A stretch of 64,000 nt of DNA. Source: Solea solea. Its lineage: Eukaryota; Chordata; Actinopteri; Pleuronectiformes; Soleidae. Shown piece after piece: positions 10,721-22,294 of the stretch. The position numbers and the translations under genes are program-made. The DNA is taken from the NCBI RefSeq assembly GCF_958295425.1, contig NC_081141.1:26046365-26110364 (forward strand). The letters run 5' to 3'. The stretch's first letter is position 1. The number at the start of each line of letters is the position of its first letter. The notes under the pieces are model-generated. The model ran no database searches and was not told where the DNA came from. It was given only the letters and a program-made list of their open reading frames with translations.

Positions 10721-11865
10721 TAAATGTTTTCATGTGTTGTTTTGTTTTAAATGAATACATTTTAGTTTTTGTTTTTCCAAATTCAAATGAATCGCTGCTG
10801 AATCATTTATGAGAATCAGTGCTGAAAGGACCCGCTGTTTCTGGTTAAACGTATAATTTGGCAAAAGCTCTGTTTTTTTTTTTTGTACTGTGGTAAAACT
10901 CCACAATTCACAGCTTCAGTCTTTTGTCAGAGACTCGGCATCCTTGACCCCGAGCGGTGGAGTAATGCACTCAGAACACAGGACCTTTCACCTTCACACT
11001 GTCAGAGGGAATTGTGAGTGGGTGATGATGGGCTGTTTAATAATAGATATGAGCAGTAAGTCACGGATTCCTCCTCATGCACTCTGTGAACTCTATACAA
11101 TTTACTGGCATCGTGACGCTGACGCGGTTAGTGAGTAAATTTATAGCCGGCATTTATGACCGTTGCCAGGGTTACACGTTTGTGTGTGTTTGTATACTCT
11201 GTAGCTAAAAGTAAAAGGTGCCGCAATTTTTCTTGGAACCTGCGTTTGATTTCTGTTGCACAACATAAGCTTTGAAGTATTTCACCATCGCCGCTCCTCA
11301 CCGGCGTGATGACTTCACCTGACGTGAACTCAGAGCATCAAACATGAAACCTGGGGCTCTAATGTTTTTGAAAGGAATATGAAAGTCTGGCTTTTGGTGG
11401 CCGAGATATAATGCCACAGTTTAGAATGCAGTGACATCTAATGGTTAGACTGCAAAGTGCACACCTAACTTTTCCCAAAGGCGTAAGGAAACTACGGTGA
11501 CCAAAGCTTATCAGAAAGGGTGTAAACTTTGAATGTTGACTGAATGTTTAAGTTTATGGACAGGAAGGAATACAGTACTTTTCATTTTATGAGCCTTTTT
11601 TTGATTGGCAAAAAAGAGACCTCACAAAAAAACTAAAAGGTTTCTATTTTTAAGTAATTACACATTCATATAAACACACCTATGAGTGTCATATTCAATT
11701 TCTGCCAGTAAAGTCTTATAAAATGTTACTCACCGGACCTGAAACAACTTATTTTTACTCTTCAGCGAAGCTAAATTTCCCAAATGACCAACTAACTGTT
11801 TTCCGCATGTTTAAACACAGAAGCAGAACAATCTTCACGTAACGAAGTAGCACGGTTCACTCTGT
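10721..11865. other. intron sequence, nothing recognised
   Basis: Apart from a short T run near 10873-10884, I see no repeat or exon here. Confidence 0.5.
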
Positions 11866-11972
11866 TATTTATTTATTTGGTAGTAATGAGTAACAAAGAC
11901 AGTTAGACGAAATGTAGTGCAGTAAAAGTTGCTAGAAATGTAAATAATAGAGTAAAGTACTTATTATTGCTT
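11866..11972 (-). repeat. hAT-like repeat R2, fragment
   Basis: The piece GTAGTGCAGTAAAAGTTGCT...GAGTAAAGTACTTAT is the reverse complement of the first third of the 47360 copy. Both lack coding capacity. Only the end-proximal part is present and no terminal repeat is retained. Confidence 0.65.
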
Positions 11973-13996
11973 ATTTATGTATGCATGGATCTTTGGGGGG
12001 TAATTTACAGCTCATCCATACGTCACTATGAATCAATAAATCCACAAATCAATACGTTTCCATTTAATTATTCTCGCGTGTCATTGTCAGCACTGTTAAG
12101 ATAATGAGAAGGCAGAGAGTGAGGTGTGGGGGCAGGATGGGGGGTGGGGGCAATATTGAAATTTGCATCTCAGCGGGCTAAAATAAGACACTCTCTATAA
12201 TCAGATCTGTAGCCATATTGTCGCTGAGGCTTGTGTAATCCATTCACGCTGAAGCGCCGCTTCTTCAGAGAGTGTGGTGAGCTGTGAAAAATCAGCACCA
12301 CGGACAGCGACCGCTCTGAAAAGCTCCGGCTGCATGTGAATAGTCAAATTTGCTTAGGAAAGGATTCTTTAAATGAGTGGCGTGAACTGGAAGTATCTCA
12401 CTGACAGCTATAATAACAGCTATTAACCCCTAAGGAAAGGAAAGCTTCAGTGCTTCCTTTCCTATCTCCTTTTTTGTGTAGGATACACTGGACCATCCTT
12501 TTTTTCTTTTCTTTTTTTTTTTACGAAAGGAAATGAGATAATTCCGCCCCCACTTTCCTGTCCTGTCGTGGCAGCAACATTTAAAGCCATGGCTGCAGCC
12601 TGATTATAGTCAGCATATTAACCATAATGAAGACTGTACATATACATGATTGTTTTTTTCCCTAGTGGGATTTGAATAAAATTTAACCCTTGCGGTTAAA
12701 GTGCAACAAAATCTTTTAAAAAAGGTTGTTGAACAAGCATTAAAACAAGACGGCGGGTACTGTCATTTTAAAAAACAGCGAAAATATAAAATATTACCTC
12801 AGTGAACTTTCTACTTGATTCAAACAATGTCCCAACTTAAAAAACAATTTCCATTAAAAACAAATTCTCCTAAACTACAAATGCAAATGAATCACTAAAT
12901 CGATTTTTCACCCAGCCCTACTTGAATGTAAAGAAACATTTCTTATGTATAACATTTACGCAATACAATTTAAATTGTATTCATATTATCGTCATCATAT
13001 ATATATATTATAAAAACAATAATAAAGATATTATTTATAGACAGCTTCTGTGTTGTGCTGAAGTGCTGGTATCATGGCCAAACACATGAGGAGAGAACAA
13101 AGCATTTTTATAAAATTAGAACTGTTAAAAGAGAACGAAAACAAGTTCTCTGTTGACAGGAAGAGTATTTTATTTTAACGAAAAAAAAAAGTGATGTGAG
13201 AGAGAAGTGGAACAGAACGCTCTCACCTCCTCACTGCCCTGCCTGGTGTAATCTCTCCCTGTCTCTTCCCTCTCTATGTTATTCTCCTCTTTGCTTCACT
13301 ATCCACCACAACACCAGTGTCACTTTGAGTTCCGTCTCAACTCCGTCCCTCACTCGCTCTGTGTTCACCAGACTAAAGCTATCGAGGGAATACGTCAGGG
13401 GATACAAGAGAAGCCACTTGACAAATCGTCACTCCTAAAAGTTTAGAGAACATGCGGGGGGAAAAAAAGAGTGTGAGGAAATAATAATTAATAATTCTAT
13501 TGCAGTCGGACATGAAGCAGTTTTTCCCTCCGTGTTGTTCTTGTAATAATTTGGAGCACGTCGCATGTGGCTGCTGATGTTTTTGAACAGTTGTTCCACT
13601 TTTTCTAAATGGCTTCCTGTCCTTGCTCTAAAATAATTCATCTCTCTCTCTCTTCCACCGTCTGTTGTTTGCTCTCTGTGTCTCTCTCTCTCTCTCTGTG
13701 TCTCTGACTCTACAGCCATTTAATATTTTCTGCAGCTCACACAATGTGTTTTGAGGTTTTTTTGAGTTAGCGATCTCACTCGGGGTCATTAGCTGTTGTG
13801 GAACAACACTTAACACCAAAGAACCCCAAACCACAAATCATCATTCTGCGACATGCATGGACCATAAATCTCTGTATATACTGATAACAAACCCACACTT
13901 TATAGGAATTGAAAATGAAAAATACAGTTTAGAGACATTAAATTAGTTTTCGTCAGCCTCTTTTGATGTGTTATCAATGAATTAATGCTGCATCTA
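11973..13996. other. intron sequence; candidate conserved block and (TC)n
   Basis: 12060-12400 is complex, non-repetitive sequence, treated as a candidate regulatory block in the findings. (TC)n runs lie at about 13641-13652 and 13680-13699. Short T and A homopolymers occur at 12511-12522 and 13181-13190. No exon was recognised. Confidence 0.45.
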
Positions 13997-14300
13997 ATGA
14001 TTATTTTCAACCCATCCATCTTGTACCGCTTTATCCCCCACATGAAGGTCACGGGGGGTGCTGTGCCAATCTTACCTGTGTCCAATTTACCTAATCCCCA
14101 TATTGCATGTTTTTGGAAAATCCATGCACACGTGAGGAGAACATGCAAACTCCATGCAGAAAGGCCCTTGTTTCCGACCGGGTCGCAAACCAAGTGTGCT
14201 AACCACTACACCAACTGTGTGGCCCATGATAATTTTCATAATCTCTTAATCTGATGATTATTTTTATTCGGTGATTGATTCGTTGCTGCCATAATTTGAC
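13983..14300. repeat. hAT-like repeat R1, end fragment split by a SINE
   Basis: GCTGCATCTAATGATTATTTTC at the left (13988-14009) continues as CATAATCTCTTAATCTGATG and a TTATTTTT stretch after 14237. This resembles the start of the R1 elements at 35061 and 37021. The two parts are separated by the S1 insertion at 14010-14225. Confidence 0.55.
14010..14225 (-). mobile_element. SINE S1, nearly complete, minus strand
   Basis: Read on the minus strand, the element starts with a tRNA-like head: an A-box-like TGGTGTAGTGGTTAGCAC and a decayed B box. The body contains GGAGTTTGCATGTTCTCC-type sequence, and it ends with AGCGGTACAAGATGGATGG. It is flanked by 13-bp target duplications differing at one base, ATGATTATTTTCA (13997-14009) and ATGATAATTTTCA (14226-14238), as expected for LINE-mediated insertion. 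No protein is encoded. Confidence 0.8.
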
Positions 14301-15512
14301 GAGAAATTCAAACAACTTTATTGAAATATTGCTTACAAAATGTTTACACTGAGTGAATAATGTGAATGTGAATAAGACCATTGGAAACACATTTACCGTA
14401 TAAGAATAAAAAAAATTATGACGATTAGACAATCACAAAACGTCCATTTTACATAATTAACTGGTAAATTAGAGGACGAGCATGTGAACTGATGAAGAAA
14501 GAATAATATTCTTCTACTTAGTGCAAGACAAACATACAGGGCTGTTAGCGTTTGTCTTTTACGTGTACGTACAGTCAGTTTTTAGAATGATGGATTTATT
14601 GTCTGGACTTATTATTATTAGGGACTATATTCTGTCACTGCAGCATTAGACAGAACATAAGAATATATTGTTCATTAAAAGGTAGACGAGAATAAAGTTA
14701 CTATATGTAAGCATATGACAGTATAAACTGAATGTAATACTGTATAGGTTTGAATGGCTGAATGTAGAAACATTATTTATTTAGGTCAAGTTTGCACCTG
14801 CCACTGCTTTTCTCAGTGAACACATTTAGAAACTTTCTTTCATTGAAGAAAATTCCATTAATTTTTGTGACACACCTTAATGGAAACAAGGCAACAGCTG
14901 TCTGTGTTGATTCACTGCGCACATGTGTGTGTGTGTCTGGCTCGGAATAATAATAACAGTGAATTCCCTCTCCAGCAAACTGCAGGAAATGGGTAAAGTG
15001 TCTGTCTCCACTTCATTCGTGAGGGCTTTTTCCTATCAGCTGAAATTATTCACACATGCAGCACTCGTGCCCACATGCACACACACACACTCACTCACAC
15101 AAACACACATGTGACTCGTGAATTCCATGAATGTCCTTAAAGATTATCTCTATTAAGCTTCAACTTTTAAATCTGGTGTGGAAAAAAAGCTGGATTTCCT
15201 CCCCTGCACTGTAGCTCTGCGCTTCTACTATTCTTAGTCTCCTTTATCTCCTCCCAACCTCTAACCACCTATCACTCAGAATATTGACTCCCTTAAATAG
15301 ATAACATCTTTAGGTCTCGTTGCTCAGCTACAGGACAGAACCCTGGGGAAGCTTAGCCGCTGCATTTGATGTGTGTGTTTGTGTCTGCATCCATAACCCT
15401 GCTTACATCTTCATTTGAAAAGGTTGTAGCATATTTTTATTTCAGTACCTAAAAACATGTTTCATGGGAGTCCGAGCAAGAATTTCTGTCTTCACCACTG
15501 ACTTAAGCCTGT
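14301..15512. other. intron sequence, (CA)n only
   Basis: A (CA)n-rich run lies at about 15073-15111. Nothing else was recognised. Confidence 0.55.
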
Positions 15513-15995
15513 CCCACACTAGAGGATTTTCAAATCTGACTTGATTTAAAAAAAGTGGTTTTTTTGACCACAGACGCAACTTTGAACTTTGTAACTTTGT
15601 AAATTTTAAATATTTTAATCCTAAGAAAGCAGGACCACATAGGGAGGAGATTCCAGGGTTTTGGGATCTCACAGAAAGTTGCATGATTTAACGTGAATTC
15701 AGACTAAAAACAGCTGTCGTATGTGCGATGTTTTGTGCTGAGAAATGCAAAAAACTGTGGATGAAGTCATGGCTGAGAAGTCGTAATCAACTAATCTCAT
15801 TGGTTAGTGTGGGATCCTGCTCACGTCCCAATCGCTGTTCAGTCCTAAATATCAAACTTGTTTAATACTTATGTTAAAATGGTGTGCGTTAATCCCTCAC
15901 ACTACAGGATAATTTGGCCAATCTGTTCAAATCAGCCTATTTGTCGGAAGAACCAGATCGGGACCGAAATCTGGCCAGTTATCCTCTAGTGTGGG
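15513..15995. mobile_element. non-autonomous DNA element R4, copy 1 (483 bp)
   Basis: The element is bounded by perfect 15-bp terminal inverted repeats, CCCACACTAGAGGAT at 15513-15527 and its complement at 15981-15995. The right end contains a second inverted copy (CTCACACTACAGGATAAT at about 15897-15914), so the last 100 bases can fold on themselves. Interior sequence is shared with 43422-43660, and the foldback end with 58717-58830. It encodes no protein. The superfamily is unresolved because no target duplication is obvious. Confidence 0.78.
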
Positions 15996-16407
15996 GCGGG
16001 GCTTAGGTGAAATTGAAAGTGAAAGTAAGTGTGAGAGGAGGTTCTCGGATGTCACTGTTCAGACTCAAATGTAGCCCTGGAGTTTTTAAAACTAGTCATG
16101 TCAATAAAATGATATATTGCCCAACGTCACAAACACAGTTCCCCTTGACAGGCTTTACACTCTGTGCCTTAGACTCTCACAACAAGTGAGCAAAACCCTT
16201 GTACTGGAGAAAAAAAATAGGAGAAACCTTAAGAAGAGTCACAGATGAGGGATCCCTCTCTGGTGTCAAATATGGAGCCAGGTGTCTTTTAAAACCTCTC
16301 CATTTTGGGTCTCAAAAAATAAAGGGATAGTGTGCACAGCAGGTGTATCTGAAGCAGAACTGATGTTCTTTTAGAAAAACAAAATGGAGTCATGTGGATA
16401 AAGCCTG
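15996..16407. other. intron sequence, nothing recognised
   Basis: No repeat or exon was identified between R4 and the following microsatellite. Confidence 0.5.
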
Positions 16408-16507
16408 TGTGTGTGTGTGTATATATATATGTATATATATATATATATATATGTTTTATATATATATGTATGTATATATATATATATATGTATATATATA
16501 TACAGTA
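16408..16507. repeat. compound (TG)n(TA)n microsatellite, about 100 bp
   Basis: (TG)n passes into several (TA)n blocks interrupted by TATG and GTTT, ending against the tail of the S2 SINE. (TA)n of this size can extrude as a cruciform and is often polymorphic. Tyr/Ile-rich open frames across it are meaningless. Confidence 0.95.
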
Positions 16508-16800
16508 TATAGCACTTTCCCTAGTTTTGATGTCCACTCAAAGCATTTTACACTTTTGCCATTCATGCATTCACACCCTTTCACTCACCATGACCCGTAT
16601 ACATATATGCTTCTTCTATCACACATCTATCAAACCCAATCACACGCTGTTGGCACATCTGTCAGGAGCGGCTTAGGGCTAAGTGTCTCGCTCAGGGGCT
16701 CAATTGGCATGTAAGACTATGGTGAAGCAAGCACAGCCGGGGGGGATTGAACCCCCCTACCACTTTGAAGAGGACCCAACTCTACCACTGATCCATGGCC
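16508..16800 (-). mobile_element. SINE S2, near full length, minus strand
   Basis: Read on the minus strand from 16800, an A-box-like GGATCAGTGGTAGAG (16781-16795) and a B-box GGTTCAATCCCCC (16741-16753) give a tRNA-derived head. They are followed by a MIR/CORE-like GAGCGAGACACTTAGCCC. The 3' part has GTGTAAAATGCTTTGAGTGG and ACTAGGGAAAGTGCTATATA at about 16505-16524. The tail joins the (TA)n array. The cognate LINE is not known. Confidence 0.78.
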
Positions 16801-19039
16801 ACATATAAACTGTAAGTGCCCAATGTCTTTGCAGTATAAAATGTGTTCCCAAAGCTTCTGAAAGTACTAATTACCATCTGTTGCAAACACAAAGGATGGG
16901 GGAGGCGACTAAGAAAAGAATTAAGTGTGGAAGTGTTAAAAAAATATATATCGCAGAGATAAATCTGTGCTTTTATGTGTGTGTGTGTGTGTGTAAATAT
17001 GTGGTGCTGTAAATTGGATATTAGGACATGGAAAATGAAAGTGAACAGCCTGGTCACACAGGCTATTTTCGTCCCTCGATCCATCTCTCAGTCCTTTTCT
17101 CACGCTCTCTCAGTTCTGGATTCATCTCTTCCTCCTCCTTCTCTCTCCAAATTTCTATCATCTCCCCCTTCCCCCCCCCCCCCACCCTCCACCATATCAA
17201 CTGAATCAAACCAGTCCACCCTCTCTCATCATCCCCATCACCAGTCACACTTCTATCTTAGGCTGCCGCGGTGATAGAGCTCTTACCCTGAAGGGACGAC
17301 TGTCATTTTACATCTAAGAGGTTATTATAGCCATGCTCCACATTGGCTTCCAAAGTGCAGTCAGTCTAAAACTGTCTCTGTAGTCCCATCATTAATCATT
17401 TACATGCACAAGACCTTTAAAATTTTGGAATAAAACCCCATATTTATTGCACGATATTTAAAAATTCTTTATTATTATGACCCGAGGGGTAATCTTTGGA
17501 AAATTCTGCAATTGTTATGTAGGATTTCCCTGTGCTGCGTTTCTTCTTCATTTTCACAGGAGGCAGCTCAGCTATGGTGATTTACTGTGTATCCCATAAA
17601 ATTTAAATTCCTCCCTCAGCCACTGTTAGAGAAGATCGTAACATGTGGGGGGGGGGGGGGGGGGGAGGAGACGGTCACTGTGGTTGACCAGTTAGGTCAC
17701 AGTAAGGTAATAATGAAAAGGTCATTTGTTGAGGTAATGAGTGGAGTGTGTTTGTTGTTTTCCCAGGAACAGCTTGTTGCTATTTCTGCCTAATTATTCT
17801 TATTTACAAGGCATGGATTCTCATTATATTTGACATGTAACAATGTTAAAATCTTATGATATGATAACGCCACAGTAACAAGTCCACAGAATGACATTTA
17901 TTGAGCTATTGTGATAGTAATAAAGCTGAGCACCTCTCCGATTGCCTGAGGCTCCGCATAACTTTCACTTTTGTCTCTTTTTAAAGAGCTACTGCTAATA
18001 GTGTTTGACCAAAGTTTGCCTGTGACTGGATTTTATTCTCCTAATCTTTAATTGTCCACCACAGAAAACAGTTGTATATTGAGCTCTCATGGATATGTTG
18101 AGGTATAAATGTTTTCTTTAGAAGATGCGAGGAACAAAATCCAAAAGTCTTTTTACTCATATTAACTGACATGTAGGTCACCAGTTTGTCCTTCACCCTT
18201 TCTCTTTTTCTCTTTCTCCACTAACACTGGCTTCCCCCTGTTTTTGGCTACGATATCGTTATGTCGTGATAAGGTATCTGCGATTGATTTTCCCTGGTTT
18301 TAAAGGCTGCTATTGAATAAATTAGTGAAATAAACTCAGGAGTATACATTAAATATTATATATGTATATATTGATTAAAAATTAAATGGAATCGGCAAAG
18401 TTATATTCAAAAAAAGTCACTTAATAACACCTATAATTCAAATAATTTGTGTTATAACAAAATGTGACACATATTTAATCCTTCATTTAACGTTATAAAG
18501 CCAAAGATATCAAAATCTTATTTTAACCGTGTGTATTTGAGTGCATTTACAGTGTATTGTCACTGTCACTCACTGGGAAAGAAATGTGTCAAAAGAAAAC
18601 TTTTCATGACCCCAGAGAAACAACCTGTGTGCAGCTTCATGTCCCGATATATATCTCGTACATATCTGGATGGACCCTAATAATATTGAAATATTATTTA
18701 TAAGACAATATTACCCAGCCTTTGTTGCCATCACAGATTGACATATTTTGCTTTTGTGATACTGTGAACACTATCTCTACATTATACCCAAACTAAATGC
18801 CATTTTTACATCAGTGTATACAGTATTTTTTTGTTCCTCTAAATACACGCCACTTATTCCAGCTCTTAGATACTCTATGCAGCACTTGCATTGTGGAGAG
18901 GATGTGTCTCCCTCTAGAGTGTAGCGTCGAGAGGATTATACACATTATGAGGGTAAACAGAGACTTAAACAGCACTTCTCTGTCTCTGCCTGATCCCAAA
19001 AGGCCGTGAAGGAAGTAGGATGCATTCCTTTCCCAGCGA
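16801..19039. other. intron sequence with C13, G19 and (TG)n runs
   Basis: (TG)n lies at about 16976-16995, C13 at 17171-17183 and G19 at 17647-17665. A tRNA-like fragment (GCCGCGGTGATAGAGCTCTT, about 17263-17282) may be a SINE head remnant. No exon was seen. Confidence 0.5.
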
Positions 19040-19375
19040 CATAGGGAGACTGAAGACATGAAAAAGTGAGGAGAAATGAATGAATGAGACACACAAATAG
19101 GATGTATAGGGACGCTTGTGTGATGATGAATGCGTGGCTGGTGTTCTGTGGGATTGTTGGCAGGTGCTGTGCCTCTGAGCAGCAGATCCACTTCTGCCAG
19201 AAAACCTTATGTAATGAAGCTTTATCCCCATCACTCCACGAGGATGAGAGCTACAGCAGCGCCGCCCTCGCTCTGTGCAAGTGCCATAAAGAAATATCGA
19301 GCAGGAGAGCCCCAATGGCTGCTGCCAGCTCAGTTTCTCATTCTTTGCGTCTCATAGTGTGACTCAGTCAACCGT
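19040..19375. other. complex non-repetitive block with a 92-codon open frame
   Basis: This block is richer in G and C than its neighbours and free of simple repeats. A + strand frame 19084-19362 encodes a Cys- and Ser-rich 92-residue sequence that I do not recognise. No good splice sites bound it as a coding exon. I treat it as a candidate conserved noncoding element, possibly an unannotated noncoding exon. Confidence 0.3.
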
Positions 19376-20539
19376 GGGAGAAGTGACTTCAATTTAACAA
19401 CATGTGACTTTCAGTCTTCAGTTTACATTCGTGTTAGATCATCTTGTGACTCATTAATATGCGTATCAGTGCTGACCACGGACTAACAACAGACACAGAA
19501 TTCTTTACAGAAACTGTGTTTACTTGGCTCTCACTTTCACTACAGTGCCAGCTTTTTAAATAACATCCCGGGGAAGCACTCAGAGAACACGAACCTCTGC
19601 CAAGGTCACTTCATTTACCACATTACCATCAAAATCCAACAAGTTCTTTTTTGGGCCGTCGCCCACATCCACGGGAAGTTTCACCGCAATCCGAGCTTTA
19701 CTTGAGATAAAATCAAACAAACAAACAAACATAAAGACAAACGCTGCCAAAACAATGACCTTCTTCGTAAAAGTAATAAACATATTTGGCCGTTTGTGGC
19801 CCTGGAGCCATCATAAAGCCTCTGAACTGTCTACAAATTACAACAACTGTACAGTCTTTTATAAATTGTATTTTTATATATTTCAATTAATGTTTCTTTT
19901 CTCTGTACATTAGTTCATAACTTTTAAATATGAGCTTAAACTATGAGCTATAATGATAAATAGGACCCTTCATGTAAACCCTGCATTAAAGCTCCAGTGT
20001 GTAACTACTGTTGCTGAAACACTGCTAGTGTCGTTACCCCGCAGACCTCAGGTGAGCCTTCTGAAAGTCCACATTCCAGCTATTCTCTTTCAGTATTTGT
20101 TCTGGTATCGCTCTACATTCAGAGACTTGGGATTGATTCCTTAACCCTAAGGTTTTCTTCAGTTTCACCTCAGAGTATCAGGGAAAGTTTGCTGCCATCT
20201 TTGCTTGACTAGCAAAACTGTTACTCCTCTTCTTTCCCCGCTGTACGAAGCTGCCATGACGACTATAAGCAACACACACAGACTAGTGACTTGTAAAGCA
20301 GTTGTTTTCGGTGTAACTGAATCATGAGAATCAGTTGATTAAAAAGATTTGTTGACGGAGTCGTTCAGTACTTCCTGCACCTGTCTGACACAGTCACTGA
20401 ACTGAAATACCACTGAACGGGTTGTGATTCCATGTCACGATCGCCGGCTTTCCGCAGTGCTGTCGCTAAATACACCAGACTCCTCTGTTAAATATTGAGA
20501 TTTTAGACGTTTCTTTTGCTAAATGTTGGAGATTAACGC
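19376..20539. other. intron sequence, short (AAAC)n
   Basis: (CAAA)n occurs at about 19713-19733. No other repeat or exon was recognised. Confidence 0.5.
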
Positions 20540-20765
20540 ATGTTTTCAGGGATTTTTAAGTCTTTGTAACTGATCTCCAGTGCGGCATTGTTCGGTTTGA
20601 TGAATCTTCCAGTGACGACACTCTCTGACCAATCAGTGGCCAGCAGTCTGTCGACATTACATTTTAGTATTGGCTCAGCTCGCTTGGAACTAAAAAAGTA
20701 CCAGGTAACACGTACGTGAGCCGTGCTAGAACTGTAGAATGGAAAAGCGCCATTATCTGACATTA
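20540..20765. repeat. MITE-like repeat fragment
   Basis: Sequence such as GGCTCAGCTCGCTTGGAACT, followed by TAAAAAAGTACCAGG (20670-20705) and GAATGGAAAAGCGCC (20737-20751), resembles a teleost short element with Rgccgagc/ggtac motifs. A related piece with GGTACTGTTCCCAATGGAAA lies at 52222-52241. Ends are not defined here. Confidence 0.45.
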
Positions 20766-22026
20766 TCTTAAATTAAAATGTTACACACTCGAGTTTTAAA
20801 GTTTTACTCTCTTGAGATTGGGATTTCCACTCGTTCTCTGCAGCTGCATTAGTTTGCTTCGCCGTGTGTTTGTCTTATTTCAGGTTGTAGTCACAGGGTC
20901 AGGAGGACAGGCAAACATTTCATGCTTGAATGGAGCTGGGGCTAAAAAAAGAAGTTGTTTTTACTCACTGGATCAAGAGAGGTCACTGTTAGTTCACCAA
21001 CGTCCAACACACAGACATATCGGCTTGTGAAAAGCCACTAATGCACCAGTGTTTGTTTATTTCCTTCCCTCCCTGGTGGCGTCACATGTACGCTTTTATC
21101 TTATGCCACATGAGAGACACGTCACATGTCATGTCCTCTTGCAGAATCCGCTTTCTTTCCCCGGGAAAGTGTACTGTACGTGTGTTACATGTATGTGTTA
21201 CACGTGTGTGAGTATGTAAAAGAGGGTCAGATGCTTCCACAGAAGCTTGCTGCCAAGAGAGGCAGACAAAGAAAGCCGAGACCACAGAGAGAGGCTGTAA
21301 ATGAGAGTAGCTATTTGGGGAAAGCTCACACTCCACACGGCTCTGCAGCACAGGTGAAAGAGAGACGCACACATGAGTCACTTCATGGACAGACACCAGC
21401 TCATGAGTTCGCATGAAAAAAAAGCAAAAGTCCACACCTACTGGGACGTGTTTGCATACATTGATGTATGTATGTGTGTGTGTGTGTTATGCCCTCATGT
21501 ACATGTGGATGACAGCACACCATTTTTAAATTCACTATCACACACACACACATTCTCCCTATCGGCCCTATATTTTCATGTTTATATGCAGGCATTTCCC
21601 CCCCGTGGAATTGGATAGATTGATAGAACGGGGCAGCCGCGTGAGGTGGGAATTGGGGGGAAGAAAAGCAATTAAAGTTGCAGTGGAATGGTAGCGGTGA
21701 AGCAGAGCATCGGATAGAGTGAGTCCCTGGATTAATTACGCTCAGCCACGAGAGCCCTCACCAAGAGATGTGTCATCACCAGCACACCCAACAAGCTGGG
21801 AAAACATGTGACCGGGCCGCATGTCACGGTGCGATTAGACTCTGTTGTCTGTTGTCACTTGTGTGACATCATGAGGAAGTAGGGAAAAGTTGATGCATTA
21901 AAAAAAAATGTCGTGGTTTAATTGCTAAGTAGGTGAACTGGAGGAATTTAAAGGTCCAGTGTGTGACATTTACTAGGGTTTAATAGAAATTAAAGATACT
22001 ACTGTCGTAAGTGTGTGTCTTTATAC
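20766..22026. other. intron sequence with (GT)n and a candidate conserved block
   Basis: (GT)n lies at 21470-21488 and (CA)n at 21540-21553. 21650-21840 is complex non-repetitive sequence listed as a candidate regulatory block. No exon was seen. Confidence 0.45.
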
Positions 22027-22294
22027 AAGGGCTGCAATGATTATCCGATTACTTAATTAAACGTGAACTATTTTTGTAATCGATTAATCGGAGTGTTCTC
22101 TGATTTTTCAGCGTCTTGAATTTGAATATTTTCTGGTTTCTTTGCTCCATATAAAAGAAATCATTAAAGACATTTGAGAACATTGTTTTCTCCAGGTTTG
22201 GAAAACCCTGATCAACATGTTTCAACATTTTCTGGTCCAAAGAAGTACTTGATTGATCAAGAAAATAATCAAATTATTGTTTGTTGCAGCCCTA
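22027..22294 (-). mobile_element. hAT-like element R1, 268-bp copy
   Basis: Perfect 10-bp terminal inverted repeats AGGGCTGCAA (22028-22037) and TTGCAGCCCT (22284-22293) bound an AT-rich noncoding body with a TTCTGGTTTCTTTGCTCCAT segment. The same segment, in the opposite orientation, is found in the copy at 37021. The ends suit the hAT superfamily (CAGGG-type), but no 8-bp target duplication remains. Confidence 0.75.

Noticed and set aside
16289..16714. Tyr/Ile-rich open frames on both strands
   Set aside because: They are translations of the (TA)n microsatellite.
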